Part shown: positions 1 to 10,321 of the stretch, piece by piece
Layout: every line of letters begins with the position of its first letter
Numbering within the stretch: position 1 is the first letter of the stretch
Translations under genes and position numbers: made by a program
The notes under the pieces: model-generated
The model's input: only the letters and a program-made list of their open reading frames with translations
Database searches by the model: none
What the model was told of the DNA's origin: nothing
Source of the DNA: Botryococcus braunii
Taxonomy: Eukaryota > Chlorophyta > Trebouxiophyceae
Direction of reading: 5' to 3'
Length of the DNA: 64,000 nt
Assembly: GCA_002005505.1 (NCBI GenBank)
Contig: KV908359.1
Coordinates: forward strand, 611,368 to 675,367

Positions 1-1250
1 GTACTTCTGCGACGTCAGGGCGGCTGGGAACTTCGTCCGAAGGAGAACAAGGTCCCCCTTCTTATAGATCACAGCCCGGCGGTGGCGGTTCGCCTGGGCC
101 GCCTGCCGCTCCTGAGCTGCAGCAAAAAACTTCCGTGCAAGAGTAAGGGAGTCTTGCATCTTCCGGAGGAAAAGATCTGCCCGATCTGCTTTCCCCCCTC
201 CATGTGTCCCATAGCAAATGGAATGTTTGGATCCTGTCCATATGTCAAGCGGAACGGTGTGGTGTTGATCGAGGCTTGCCATGTATTGTTATAGGCAAAC
301 TCTGCAACAGCCAGATGGTTTTCCCATTCTTTAGGCTTATCCCAAACATAATGTTTGAGGTAGTCCTCAAGAATCCTGTTAACCCGTTCCGTTTGTCCGT
401 GAGATTGTGGGTGATAGGCTGTAGACCGTGCAGGTTTCCAGCCTGTTAAATGTAGGAGTATATCCATAAATTTACTCACAAACTTAGGATCCCTATCCGA
501 CACAAGGTTTCTCCCCACGACTCCTTCCCCATCCTTCACCTCATAATGCCCTGGGACATACTTCCGTCCCTCCTTCCCATATTCCCATATCCCATTCCTG
601 AAATGCACCTTCCTTCTGTTCGACCTCTTTCCCAACCACTCATCATCCATGTATGCCCTTTTTACTAACTCCAGGAAGGGTTCACACGTGTCAAGCTGCT
701 GGGTGACTCCGCTCGGGCGGGCCCTCCCGCCGGAGTCCATTGCGACCCGGGGCTTGACACTCCTGAGCTCGGGCTCCGCTGGCTCGACGTTGCGTCGGAG
801 GTGCCTGGCCGCGAGGATTGGGATCCTGGACAAGGCATCTGCGACGTTAGTCTTGCCTGGCTCCCAAACCCAGAGTATGTCAAACTCCTGCAATCGCTCA
901 GCCCACCTAGCTCTTCTCGGGCTAAGTCCTGCCTGTTGTTGCAAAAAGGTATTACACTTATGGTCAGTGGTTACGGTGACTGGTTTTCCTAACACATAAC
1001 ATCTCCATTCCTGTAGAGCATACACTACAGCCAACAATTCCCTTTCCGTAGCAGAATAGTTACGCTCTGCACTATTCAACTTTTTGCTATAGTATGCTAC
1101 TACTTTCCCGTCCTGCATGAGAACTGCTCCCACCCCAAAATCACTTGCATCACATGTCACTTGGAATGGTTTCCGAAGATCAGGTAGTGATAAGATAGGG
1201 GCCTCTACCAAAGCAGTCTTCAATGCTGAAAAAGATTCCTCCTGTTCCAA
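1..1250 (-). pseudogene. Gypsy A RNase H-integrase region, internally deleted
   Basis: The main open frame is 69-1250 (393 residues). It opens in the RT-RNase H connection and contains the gypsy RNase H motifs VTCDASDFGVGAVL, YSKKLNSAERNYSATERELL and TTDHKCNTFLQ, ending at ADALSR. It then jumps from YVPGHYEVKDGEGVVGRN directly to LVSDRDPKF. The HHCC zinc finger and first catalytic Asp of integrase are therefore missing, about 140 residues compared with element B. The second Asp (SDRDP) and the Glu ([13 protein letters not shown]) remain. A frameshift near 190 breaks the C-terminal part, which continues in another frame to base 1 as a recognisable gypsy integrase C-terminus (...VIYKKGDLVLLRTKF...). 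Without the first Asp it is not a functional integrase. Confidence 0.9.
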
Positions 1251-3001
1251 TTCCCATTCCCATGCCCTCTTGCTGCTTGGCGAGCGAAGACTTTTTCCAA
1301 ATGAACATAATGCATGTTTTCATCCTTGCTGAAAATGAGCACATCATCCAAATAGACAACGACAAATCCCTCCCGAATGAAATCATGGAAGATTTCATTC
1401 ATCAGCCGCTGAAAAGTGGCCGGAGCATTCGTTAAACCAAAGGGGAGCACCAGAAACTCGTACAACCCAAATGGTGTTCTAAATGCTGTCTTTGGGATAT
1501 CTTCTTCTTTAAGCCGGACCTGATGGTATCCGCTCAATAAGTCCAGGCTTGAGAAGACCTTTGCTCCTTTGAGCCTATCAAGCAAATCATCAATCCGGGG
1601 CAAGGGGTACCTATCCGGAATGGTAATCTGGTTGACAGCTCTATAATCAATTACCATCCTATAAGTTCCTTCCTTCTTTTTAACAAAAAGAACAGGAGAT
1701 GCATAAGGTGAGTGACTGGGCCGGATGTGCCCTAATGCGAGAAGCTCATCCACTGTTTTAGTACACTCTTCCATTTCTAGAGAAGATAAACGATAAGCAG
1801 GCTTATTAGGAGGTACAGAGCCAGGTTGTATCCTGATGGTGTGATACACCTGTCTATGCGGTGGCAATCCTGGCAAACCTTGAGGAAACAAATCACTGTA
1901 CTCCCTAAGGAGCACCCCCAATTGTTCCGGTTTGCCCTTCAACACCTCCTCCAGTCCCAAGGATCCCGTGAGCTTACCCGATGACGACGTTGGCTTCTCC
2001 TCCTCCCCCTCCATTATTCCCTCTTCCTCCCCCTCCACTAGGGGTTCCGAGAATAATTCCGGGACCGGCCCGCCCTGGGTACCCGGTCCCCTGGAGTTGG
2101 TTGATGAGGTGCCTGATTCGTCGTCGGAGGGATCGAGCCCGTTTTCCTCCAGGGATGACTCCTGCTCATCCCATGCATACTCTTCAGGTCTCATGACAAC
2201 ATTCAACAGACAAAGTCTCCATTGATCTACTTTGTTCTTCCCCTTCCTCACTATGTTCATACCCCATTGCAACGTGCAGGGTAAGACTTTCCTGTGAGGG
2301 TCCAACGTTACCCACTTCCCTTGATGTTTTATTTGTGCCTTTCCAACCCCAACACTGACTGTGGCCTCCCTTAGAGACATCCAGTCTTGTCCCAGAATGA
2401 GGTCCACCCCCTCCATAATAGAATCACATACAAAGAAAGTATGGCGGGTGACTACCGAAGGGGTGAACCTAACACTAAGGTCAACCTTCCCCTTGGTTTC
2501 AGACAAGGACCCATCTGCAAGGACTACTGTTGTTGCTTCCTTGTGATACCTAAGCCCTTGTAGTACTTTGCCTCGGACAAAAGAATGGGTAGCCCCAGTG
2601 TCCATGAGTGCACGAAACTCCATGCCTCGAACAGTAACGGCAAAAGTCAGGTTGAGTGGTGAGAGATTTCCCACATGCCCTACATGACAAGATGGTTGTG
2701 GCATGACACATGCAAGCACAAATGAAAAAGGAAATATTCCTGCCTTGCCCGAGAACATGAATTGTTCTCCCCTACATCCCCGAGCAAGAACTTTTAGTTT
2801 GGCCTTTGTCCTGTACTCTAAGAAAAACCTCCTGCTTTTCCAGACTTTTTGGCTAACAACAAAGCAGGCACCAAGGCTGGGATCATGTTTTCTCTTTGCA
2901 AAGAAATCATGCAAGCAAGCCTCTGCACAATTTTTCTTAGGTACTACCAACTCAAAGGGTTCAGAGAGTGAAGACAAATAGGCCAAACAATGGGGATCCA
3001 T
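1220..3001 (-). pseudogene. Gypsy A protease-reverse transcriptase, 3' truncated
   Basis: This 593-residue frame contains the retropepsin active site [12 protein letters not shown] and flap region [11 protein letters not shown] follows, with [54 protein letters not shown] and the catalytic box [12 protein letters not shown]. Just after HLEKVFARQ the sequence jumps to the start of RNase H in another frame, deleting about 110 residues of RT thumb and connection around base 1275. It begins 12 bp after the gag stop, so pol was probably reached by frameshift or reinitiation. The region before the protease has no recognised domain. Confidence 0.92.
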
Positions 3002-3013
3002 GACCCTTGCGAG

Positions 3014-4276
3014 TCAAGTTTTGGGTTTCCCCTTCCCTTTCCCCTTCCACTTCCCTCTTCCCTTTCCTTTCCCTTGCCAATTACCTTGCCCTCCTTGAGG
3101 TGGTGGAAGCCCTCCTTGCACTGGTGCCACCACTGGTGGGGCCTCTGGTGCAGAGGGAAAGTAACCCGGTTGAAAGACTGGTGGTTGGAACCCTCCCGCT
3201 TTAGCTTTAGCAGCCAACCACTCCCTTTTCAACTGACATTGCCATGCTTCATGGCCCAACTGTTTGCAAAAGTAACACTCCCTATTAGCGGGGATGACCT
3301 TCCGAGAGTCCAACTTTCCCTTCCCTGGTGCACCAGGGGGTCCTCCAACAGCTCCCCAGAAGGGTGGTGACCCTTGAACTTCCTCTGGGATATGAGCTGC
3401 ACCAAGATTGGTGTGGAAGTTTGATAGTGTCCTCCTCTTGGGGGGACCTCCCTGTGCATCCCCATGGGCACTCTTGAAACCACCTTCATACTTGACCACA
3501 AAGGAGCACAAGTCATCCAGGTCTGTGAAGGGTTTCCCTGTCCCGGGGTTGATGGTACTGGCCAATCTTAACTGCACATTAAGACCCTTCATGAATAAGT
3601 GCAACTTATCCTGCTCTACCATTTCATATTCCACCTCAATATCCGAAAGCAAAGCAACAAATCTTTCAATGTACCTCTCCACACTTTCATTTCCCTGGTA
3701 GACTTTGTCAAGCTTTTGTCTTGCTATTGCTACTGTGTCAGTGGCATCATATCTTTTGGACATAAAAGCTTTAAAGTCTTCCCACTCTATGGCATCTTCC
3801 TCTCCTCCCTCTTTTTCCCACTTACGCACAAAAGCATCCCACACTTTAAGAGGTCTTTCTTCCAAGTGTTGAACTGCCAAAGCAACCCACTTAGCATCAG
3901 GCACGTTTGTGAGTTTAGCATATGATGCCAATTTCCGTGCAAAAAACATAAAACTTCCACGTTTTCCGTTAAAGAGAGAAGGAGGGGCAGCACGCACTTG
4001 CACCGGTTTGATGATCGGTGCTTGGGCCTCAGCCTGCCGAGCCTCCAACTTTTGTTCGACTAACGTGTTAATGTATTCTTCAATTTCATCCTTTGACAAG
4101 GGGCGTTTCTTCCTTTTGCCTTCCGATCCCTCGGTTGTGGGGGCGATCGGGTTCATGGAATCAACGTCCTCTTCCAACAAGTCCGTCACTTCAATTCCTT
4201 CCTTCAAAGGACCTTCCACAAGGCTTCGGTCTTCTTCAGATAGGTTTTTAAACCTATCGGATCCCACCGAGCTCAT
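3014..4276 (-). CDS. Gypsy A Gag, capsid plus zinc knuckle
   Basis: Intact 420-residue Gag. The N-terminus is acidic and charged. A retrotransposon capsid domain spans about residues 100-265 (LFNGKRGSFMFFARKLASY; KVYQGNESVERYIERF; FMKGLNVQLRLA), and one CCHC knuckle, CYFCKQLGHEAWQC, lies near residues 334-347. The tail is Gly/Lys-rich and should bind RNA. It packages the element RNA into cytoplasmic particles. It is the only undamaged gene of element A. The ATG at 4276 follows the PBS and a leader of about 90 bp, as expected for a gypsy gag. Confidence 0.92.
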   Translation of the reverse strand: MSSVGSDRFKNLSEEDRSLVEGPLKEGIEVTDLLEEDVDSMNPIAPTTEGSEGKRKKRPLSKDEIEEYINTLVEQKLEARQAEAQAPIIKPVQVRAAPPSLFNGKRGSFMFFARKLASYAKLTNVPDAKWVALAVQHLEERPLKVWDAFVRKWEKEGGEEDAIEWEDFKAFMSKRYDATDTVAIARQKLDKVYQGNESVERYIERFVALLSDIEVEYEMVEQDKLHLFMKGLNVQLRLASTINPGTGKPFTDLDDLCSFVVKYEGGFKSAHGDAQGGPPKRRTLSNFHTNLGAAHIPEEVQGSPPFWGAVGGPPGAPGKGKLDSRKVIPANRECYFCKQLGHEAWQCQLKREWLAAKAKAGGFQPPVFQPGYFPSAPEAPPVVAPVQGGLPPPQGGQGNWQGKGKGRGKWKGKGKGKPKT

Positions 4277-4365
4277 CTACGCGACGCATCCCAAAGTTAG
4301 ATCCTTCCATCGGCATCTGCCAACTTCCAACAACTTGAGCGAAAACCACAAAGGATTGATAACGG

Positions 4366-4380
4366 CTTTCGCCGATACCA
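4366..4380 (-). other. Gypsy A primer-binding site
   Basis: On the minus strand TGGTATCGGCGAAAG lies 3 nt inside the 5' LTR end. It starts TGGTATC like the usual plant initiator-tRNA-Met site but then differs (GGCGA rather than AGAGC). The same TGGTATCGGCGA core is used by element B and the TRIM units. Confidence 0.8.
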
Positions 4381-4383
4381 AAT

Positions 4384-4855
4384 GTAATAACTCAGCGGAA
4401 TTTATAAGGAAGTAAGGCAGGAGGGGAGCAAGGAACGAGGCGCGACACGAGGTCCGTCACTTGGGGCAAGCAAGCGTTTACAAGAACCACCCCACCACAC
4501 AGCTTACCCTTGTGGTTTCTCCAGTTCTGTCCTCTCGTGTTAATCTACTCGGCACGCGGGTTCCTAGCCAAGGGACGCCTATGATTCGGACTCGGCCCAT
4601 GTACGACTTATGTCTCTCTATCCTTCGTGAGAGCCCTAGATCGTCCACTCGTTGGCGTGCTAACGGTGACAATTATTGTCATCAAACACACGCAATGACG
4701 GAGTGCCAACTATGCATGGCGTAAGCAACCATCACCGACGGAAGGTGCTACTCTCGTTCGAGCGGCTAACCACGTGGCTCCCACGGGCGTGCAGTATGGC
4801 GCCAAAGGGCGTCTCCCGCAAATGTCCCGAAATGCTCGGAAATCCTCGCATTCCG

Positions 4856-4860
<5 letters not shown>
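4384..4860 (-). repeat. Gypsy A 5' LTR, 477 bp
   Basis: Bounded by TGTAATAA and CCGTTACA on the plus strand, so TGTAACGG...TTATTACA on the element strand. It lies immediately outside the PBS. Its outer end runs straight into (CA)n, so a target duplication cannot be recognised there. Confidence 0.85.
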
Positions 4861-4928
<68 letters not shown>

Positions 4929-4984
4929 AACCCACTCACACACACCCAGCCACCCACCAATCCACACCTCTCTCCCTCCCCCCC

Positions 4985-5077
<93 letters not shown>

Positions 5078-5099
5078 CCCCCCCTCTCTCTCTCTCACA

Positions 5100-5166
<67 letters not shown>

Positions 5167-5260
5167 CCACACACACACACACACACACACACAGCCACAC
5201 ACACACACACACACACCACCACACACACCTACACACACACGCACACGCACACGCACGCAG

Positions 5261-5354
<94 letters not shown>
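4861..5354. repeat. Compound (AC)n-(CT)n-(AC)n microsatellite
   Basis: (CA)n runs from 4861 to about 4926, then a short degenerate stretch, (CT)n from about 4988 to 5096, and (AC)n with a few interruptions to 5354. It is bounded on both sides by LTR termini. Long open frames through it on both strands are artefacts of dinucleotide repeats. Confidence 0.97.
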
Positions 5355-5356
<2 letters not shown>

Positions 5357-5518
5357 TAACGACCGGGATTCGTACCCGGGACTGCGAGGTCCCTCGGAGG
5401 AATCCTACCAACTAGGCCGGGTGTGCCACGTGCCTAAAAGGTACGATCGGTGTTTATCGGCATTGCTCAGCGGTTAAGTAGGGCTCCGACTATCGGACAT
5501 CGCCCGATAGTCGTTACA
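5355..5518 (-). repeat. LTR-A copy 1, 164 bp, with tRNA-like 3' end
   Basis: Termini are TGTAACGAC and GTCGTTACA, a perfect 9-bp inverted pair. On the minus strand the last 75 bp resemble a tRNA gene. GGCCTAGTTGGTAGGATT matches the A box/D-arm pattern, and CCGGG-TACGAAT-CCCGG (5363-5379) forms a 5-bp stem with a 7-nt loop like a T arm/B box. The opposite end carries an 11-bp hairpin, CGACTATCGG with its partner. A polypurine tract lies just inside (5519-5533). Confidence 0.85.
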
Positions 5519-5778
5519 TTTCTCCCCCTCTTAGACCACAATCGTCCTCGATTGTGCCTGGGAACGGAGAATTGGTGGATGGTCCACGTGCCCATACACG
5601 TGGGTGGTGGTTGGTGAGTGAGCCCATGGATAAGGACTGTCCGTTACGGAGGGTCCGTTGGAAGATTGCGTCCGGATGTTACGGCCTGGAATCCCATCCC
5701 CCTTGTGGGCAGGCGCGTCGCACCGCGTGATCGCAATGCGAGAGGAAAATGGGTTTCCTGCTCGCCGATACCAACAAA
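5519..5778 (-). mobile_element. TRIM-like internal region, copy 1
   Basis: About 260 bp between PPT and PBS with no credible coding sequence. On the minus strand it starts at PBS TGGTATCGGCGAGCAGG near 5774 and ends with the PPT AAGAGGGGGAGAAA against LTR-A. This is the layout of terminal-repeat retrotransposons in miniature. Its PBS side abuts LTR-C rather than a second LTR-A, so the unit has two different LTRs. Confidence 0.75.
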
Positions 5779-5863
5779 TGTAATGATCTAGGAAATTCAC
5801 GAAGACAAAGGCTAGATGCAAGATCTAAGACAAAGGCTCGTGTGAGAATGACCTCACACAGGT
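5779..5863 (-). repeat. LTR-C, left half
   Basis: Starts TGTAATGATC and is interrupted at CAGGT by gypsy B. The other half is 12741-12825. Rejoined, LTR-C would be about 170 bp with TG...CA ends. Confidence 0.75.
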
Positions 5864-6162
5864 TGTAACAGGAAAAGTCGCGTGTTATAGGAAAATGACC
5901 GGACCACGAGGATTTGGACCTCCATAAAGGTCCCTTCGTGAGTTATGTTCCTCCACGCCAAGAAGTGGCTACTTCACGCGCCAAGGGAGTGACCCCTTAC
6001 TTGACAAGGCGCATTGGCGATGGAGACAGGGACACACTTAGAACAGGATAGAATAAGGCTTTGGCAGAGGAAGGACCGGGCCGGACTGGACGGGTACTGA
6101 GGTGGAGCCCAAACAACTTGTAACCATTGTTTTCGCATCCTTTGGCCGTTTCTACTGTATCA
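5864..6162 (+). repeat. Gypsy B 5' LTR
   Basis: Begins TGTAACAGG and ends TGTATCA. It appears identical to 12437-12735 and is followed after 1 nt by the PBS. It should contain the promoter, but no TATA element was confidently placed. Confidence 0.96.
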
Positions 6163-6163
6163 C

Positions 6164-6176
6164 TGGTATCGGCGAG
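6164..6176 (+). other. Gypsy B primer-binding site
   Basis: TGGTATCGGCGAG lies one base after the 5' LTR. It is the same as in the TRIM units and nearly the same as in element A. Confidence 0.85.
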
Positions 6177-6378
6177 AGGGGCCAAATTTTGAGCTCCTCT
6201 CGTTGAAAAAATTTCCCAAAGAAGTTTTTCAGAGAATTCTATAGATTCGGATTGGGTTAGTTGTGGTGTGTGTGGCGCTTTTAGGGGCCTACGACTCGGG
6301 TCACCGAGTTTAGGGCCCCCACCCGGACTTTCTCGATTTCCTGTGTCACCCAGCCTCGCCAGCACTGACAGCTCAGAA

Positions 6379-7710
6379 ATGGCTAGACGACAAGTCGAAG
6401 AGCTGCAGGCTGCTTTGGCCGAGGCCGAGGGGCGTGAAGCGGCAATGGCTGCCGAACTGGCTGAGTTACGACAACAGGCAGAAAACGCTTAAGTTGCGGC
6501 TCAAAACCCCGCGAACCCACAGGCAAGAATCCCGACCGTTCGAACCCACTTACCGGAAAAATTCGAGGGACGCAGGGACGATCTCGAACAATTCCTAGAC
6601 GATGTGAGGTCATATTGTGAACTCACCGGTGTGCCCGCGAACCTCAGGGTTGACTACGCAGTGCGCTGCTTAGGAAAGAGCGTGAAAAAGGTGTGGTTAA
6701 CAAAAAAAGCAGCTTACGTGAGGCAAAATCCAGGTGCTGTCGTGGATTTAGCTCTCTTTGGGGATCTGTTGTCTTCTGTCTATGATAACACTGATAAGGT
6801 TGCAAAGGCAAGGGATAAACTTGATTCCGTATATCAGGGCAACGAATCAGTTGAGAAGTATGTTGAGCGCTTTACAACCTTGCTAGCAGAGGTAGAAGTC
6901 AGTGGGGACCTATCCATGGGGGAGAAAATCCATAGGTTTCGTAAAGGCCTACGTGAGGATTTAAAGAAATATTCAGCAATTAACCCTACAACAGGCAAAG
7001 GTTTTGATGATTTGGATGCCTTGATAAGTTTACTCACACGGTACGATGCCGCGGTGGGCGGGCCCTTACAGGCAAAGAGACTGAGAACCGGCCCCGGGGC
7101 CCCTAACTCAAGCATTGCAACCGCCACCGTTGGCCCAGCACCGCACGTTGCTGGCGTCGGACAGGACTGGACAATCCCCTACTACAGTCATGAATTTGGG
7201 ATGATGGCAGCTGCACCGATGGTGGCAGCGCCAATCCAGATGGCCCATGGTTACCCTGCGCCGCTCGCCACGGTCGCCGCGATCCAAGGCGCGACTCCTT
7301 ATCCCCGCAGGGATGGTTTACCTCCCGAGTATCGGAGGGACACTAGAGTTGCCTTTCCCCTCAACAGAAGCTGTTACGCGTGCAATACCCCTGGCCATGA
7401 ATCTTGGTTTTGCCCACTCAAAAAACTTAGAGAGGACCCTAACGCCTATCTTAATCAACAACAGTGGGACATCTTGCAACACATTGTGAAGGCCAGACAG
7501 GAGGTAAACCAGCCTGCTCCACCAATTCCAGGTCTGGCTGGTGATTTGCTGCGGCGACGGGTAGGAGGGGGCCACAACAACTTTAGGTCCCTCGGTGTGG
7601 GAGCAGCCCCTATGCAAGGGTGGACAGCACAGGGTGGGGCCGGACGGGGACGGAGAATCAGAGGACGGGGCCGTGGACGGGGCCGGGCAAGGGGACGCGG
7701 TAGGCCATGA
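6379..7710 (+). pseudogene. Gypsy B Gag with one in-frame stop
   Basis: Starting at ATG 6379, the protein opens with a heptad-like coiled coil (RRQVEELQAALAEAEGREAA...). It meets TAA at 6490-6492 and continues in the same frame to 7710. The capsid domain includes KLDSVYQGNESVEKYVERF and RKGLREDLKKYSAINPTTGK. One CCHC knuckle, CYACNTPGHESWFC, and an Arg/Gly tail (RGRGRGRGRARGRGRP) follow. An upstream in-frame ATG at 6268 is also possible. The gag TGA overlaps the pol ATG as ATGA at 7707-7710. The stop fits CAA to TAA. Confidence 0.9.
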
Positions 7711-8420
7711 GTGGAGTTAGAGAAGGAAACCTCCACACTTTTGTTCCTTGGGAATCTTTTCATTCTTCTATCGAGCAACGTTGTTCTGAGTTTTTGCATT
7801 GTTCTTTTTCTAGAGGCCCCTTTGACAATACCCTACCCGATGGAACGTCTAAACCGACATTTGTTGCAGTACCTATAGGTAAAGCGGAGGACACCTTATC
7901 CACTTTCGCTCGTGAGCAACAAGCAAATAAACATTTAAGTGCTTGTTTTCTAATGGGTAGTAAAGTGGCGAAATCCAAGGCAGTGTACCCATGGCTAAAA
8001 GGCATGAGAGTTATCCTGCAAGGTACCAAGGGACCTGATGTCCCCTACTCCTATGTAGTTTACCATGCCGGACCCAAATTTAGCGTATCTTTTGCTCAAG
8101 CTTTTTCAAATAGGCATTTAGCAATGCTTTTTCATGTTAACTGTACTGGTGTGAAGGGCGTCGCTTTAGTCGATACCGGGGCGACGCACTCGTTCGTCAG
8201 ACATGACTTCCTAGCTACTCTCGGAGTGAGGCTGTCAAAGAAGTGTGTGGATGTCCAGCTTGCAGATGGGCAGACCATGCGCTCGGCGGGGACAGCTAAG
8301 CTCAGGGTGCACTTATCTCAAACATATGTGGAACAGAGGGATTTCATTGTCTGCGAAACTCTGTTGGATGGGGTGGACTTAATCCTTGGTGAGGATTTTC
8401 TGAAAGAAAGAAAAGCTTAA
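7707..8420 (+). pseudogene. Gypsy B pol, protease part
   Basis: This 237-residue frame starts at the ATG that overlaps the gag stop (ATGA, -1 frame). It holds the retropepsin motif [20 protein letters not shown], the ADGQTM region and DLILGEDFL. It ends at 8420, but the expected continuation ([12 protein letters not shown]) is present in another frame just downstream, so a frameshift lies near 8405-8420. The first 130 residues resemble the equivalent part of elements A and E and may be a Gag-Pol linker. Confidence 0.88.
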
Positions 8421-10321
8421 TTGACTACAATCATGGCGCAGTTCATCTTAAACCGCCTCATTCCTCACACTACATTACACTCCTCAACCCGCTGCCCCCT
8501 AGTGAAAGAGGTACCTTACCGGCGCAAAAAGTGAATGTTATAAGTGAGGGTCAAGCTAGGCGGGCTATGCGAAAGGGTTGTCCAGGGTTTTGGGGGGTTG
8601 TGCGAGAGGCAAGGAGTGGACTGGACTCAGTTTGTGCAACACACTATCTCCATAGGGTTGCAGTGGCAACTACAGAGGGGGATAATCCTTGGGACGAAGA
8701 CAGCGGAGCCACCGGCCTAGATTTAAACGAAAACTCCCGGCGTGTTATTGAGGGTATGACTGACAAGCCACAAGACTTGAAGCAATTGTTGTTAGAGTTT
8801 TTGGATGTTTTTCCAGAGAAATTGCCAGATTTACCTCCAGACAGGGGCATCTTGCACACTATACCTATGACACCCGGCCATACGCCGCCCTGTCGCCCCA
8901 CTTATAGGTTGGCTGAACCAGAAGTGGCGGAGTGTCGGAGGCAGGTTGAGGAATTACTAGCACAGGGTTTCATCAGGCCGAGTGCATCACCGTATGGTAG
9001 CCCCATATTGTTTGTGAGAAAGAAAGACGGAACATTCCGAATGGTTATAGATTACAGGGCAGTTAATAACTTAACAAGGAAGGACAAATATCCGTTGCCA
9101 CGGATAGACGATCTTCTGGACAAGCTGCAGGGTTCAAAGTTCTTTACCTCTTTTGATCTCTTGTCAGGTTACCATCAAGTGCGATTACATGAATCCGATG
9201 TTCCCTAAACCGCCTTTAGAACACCCTTAGGTTCATTTGAATTTTTGGTGCTTCCTTTTGGTCTCACGAATGCTCCCTCCACGTTTCAGAGACTGATGAA
9301 CAGTGTGTTTCATGATTTTATTCGAGAGGGTTTTGTTGTGGTTTACCTAGATGATTTGTTGGTATACAGCAAGTCCAGGGAACAGCACTTAGAGCACTTA
9401 ACTCGCATCCTTACTCGGCTGAGAGAGGAAAAACTTTATGCAAAATTATCCAAGTGTGAGTTTTTTGCTGACGAGTTGCGGTATTTGGGACATGTCGTGG
9501 GGCGCGACGGCATCAAAGTTGACCCTGCCAAAGTTCGGACTATTGTGGATTGGCCAACACCCACGGGGAGCACGCACGTACGACAATTCTTGGGACTAGC
9601 CAACTACTTCCGCAAGTTCGTCCCGGGTTACAGTACGCTTGCGGCCCCCTTAACCCGGCTCACTGGCAAAGTTCCTTGGACGTGGGGAGAAGCTGAAGAG
9701 CACGCGTTTCAAAGTTTAAAAGAAACTTTGTCCAATGCTCCTGTACTAGCACTCCCAGACAGTAGCAAGCCTTTCAAAGTGATCTCAGATGCCAGTGACT
9801 ATGGGGTGGGTGCAGTACTATTGCAAGAAGGTAGACCTGTAGCATACTTCAGTAAAAAGCTTAGTAATGCCGAACGCAATTATTCCACAACTGAGAAAGA
9901 GCTTGCAGGTGTGTTGTATGCCCTCAAGGAGTGGAGGTGTTACTTATTAGGGCAAACTTTCACAGTTGTTACGGACCATCGCGCGAATAGTTTTTTGCAA
10001 ACCCAAACCCTACTCTCACCCAGACGGGCGCGCTGGGCGGAGTTTCTACAGTTATTCGACATCCAATGGGAATATGCGCCGGGATCCACTAACCCTGCTG
10101 ACCCATTGTCTAGGAGTCCTCACTTAGCCGGGGCCCACGTCCGAGCCCTAGCTCGGGCCCAGGCTGGGGTTCAGGCGTCGGTTCAGGCTAGGGCAGGGCC
10201 CCTGGGGGAGCACTCTCCCCCTGTCGGAGTAGGAGCGATGGGGGGTTGGGGAGGCTGCAGACTCCACCACCCTACCCACGCCGATGGACGGGTTGAGGGG
10301 ATGGGGAAGGGTTTTAAGTGA
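8421..10321 (+). pseudogene. Gypsy B pol, RT-RNase H part with one stop
   Basis: Coding resumes before 8531 and runs to 10321, with one internal TAA at 9206-9208 where a Lys codon is expected (ESDVP-stop-TAFRTPLG). RT motifs are [54 protein letters not shown] and YLDDLLVYS. RNase H follows with ISDASDYGVGAVL, YSTTEKELAGVLYAL, TDHRANSFLQ and ADPLSRSPHL. The end overlaps the integrase frame by about 40 bp in a different frame, which marks a second frameshift. Confidence 0.92.

Larger units (their letters stand above)
1..4860 (-). mobile_element. Gypsy A, Ty3/gypsy LTR retrotransposon, 3' end beyond the window
   Basis: Reading on the minus strand, the order is 5' LTR (4384-4860), primer-binding site, gag (3014-4276), protease-RT (1220-3001), and RNase H-integrase (69-1250 and on past base 1). 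This PR-RT-RNase H-IN order defines Ty3/gypsy. Pol has lost two blocks, the RT thumb/connection and the integrase zinc-binding and first-Asp region, while gag is open from end to end. The copy cannot be autonomous but may still make Gag. Its 3' LTR is off the window. The outer 5' LTR end abuts a long (CA)n tract. Confidence 0.93.

Noticed and set aside
4676..5415. Long open frames of Thr-His, Cys-Val and Ser-Leu repeats on both strands
   Set aside because: Any reading of (AC)n or (CT)n is open. They have no unique sequence and are microsatellite artefacts. The same applies at 16041-16710, 19421-20339, 23606-24248 and 47941-48562.
5531..5821. 96-codon frame across the TRIM internal region
   Set aside because: It spans PPT, PBS and an LTR junction, has no recognisable motif, and lacks any gag or pol similarity.
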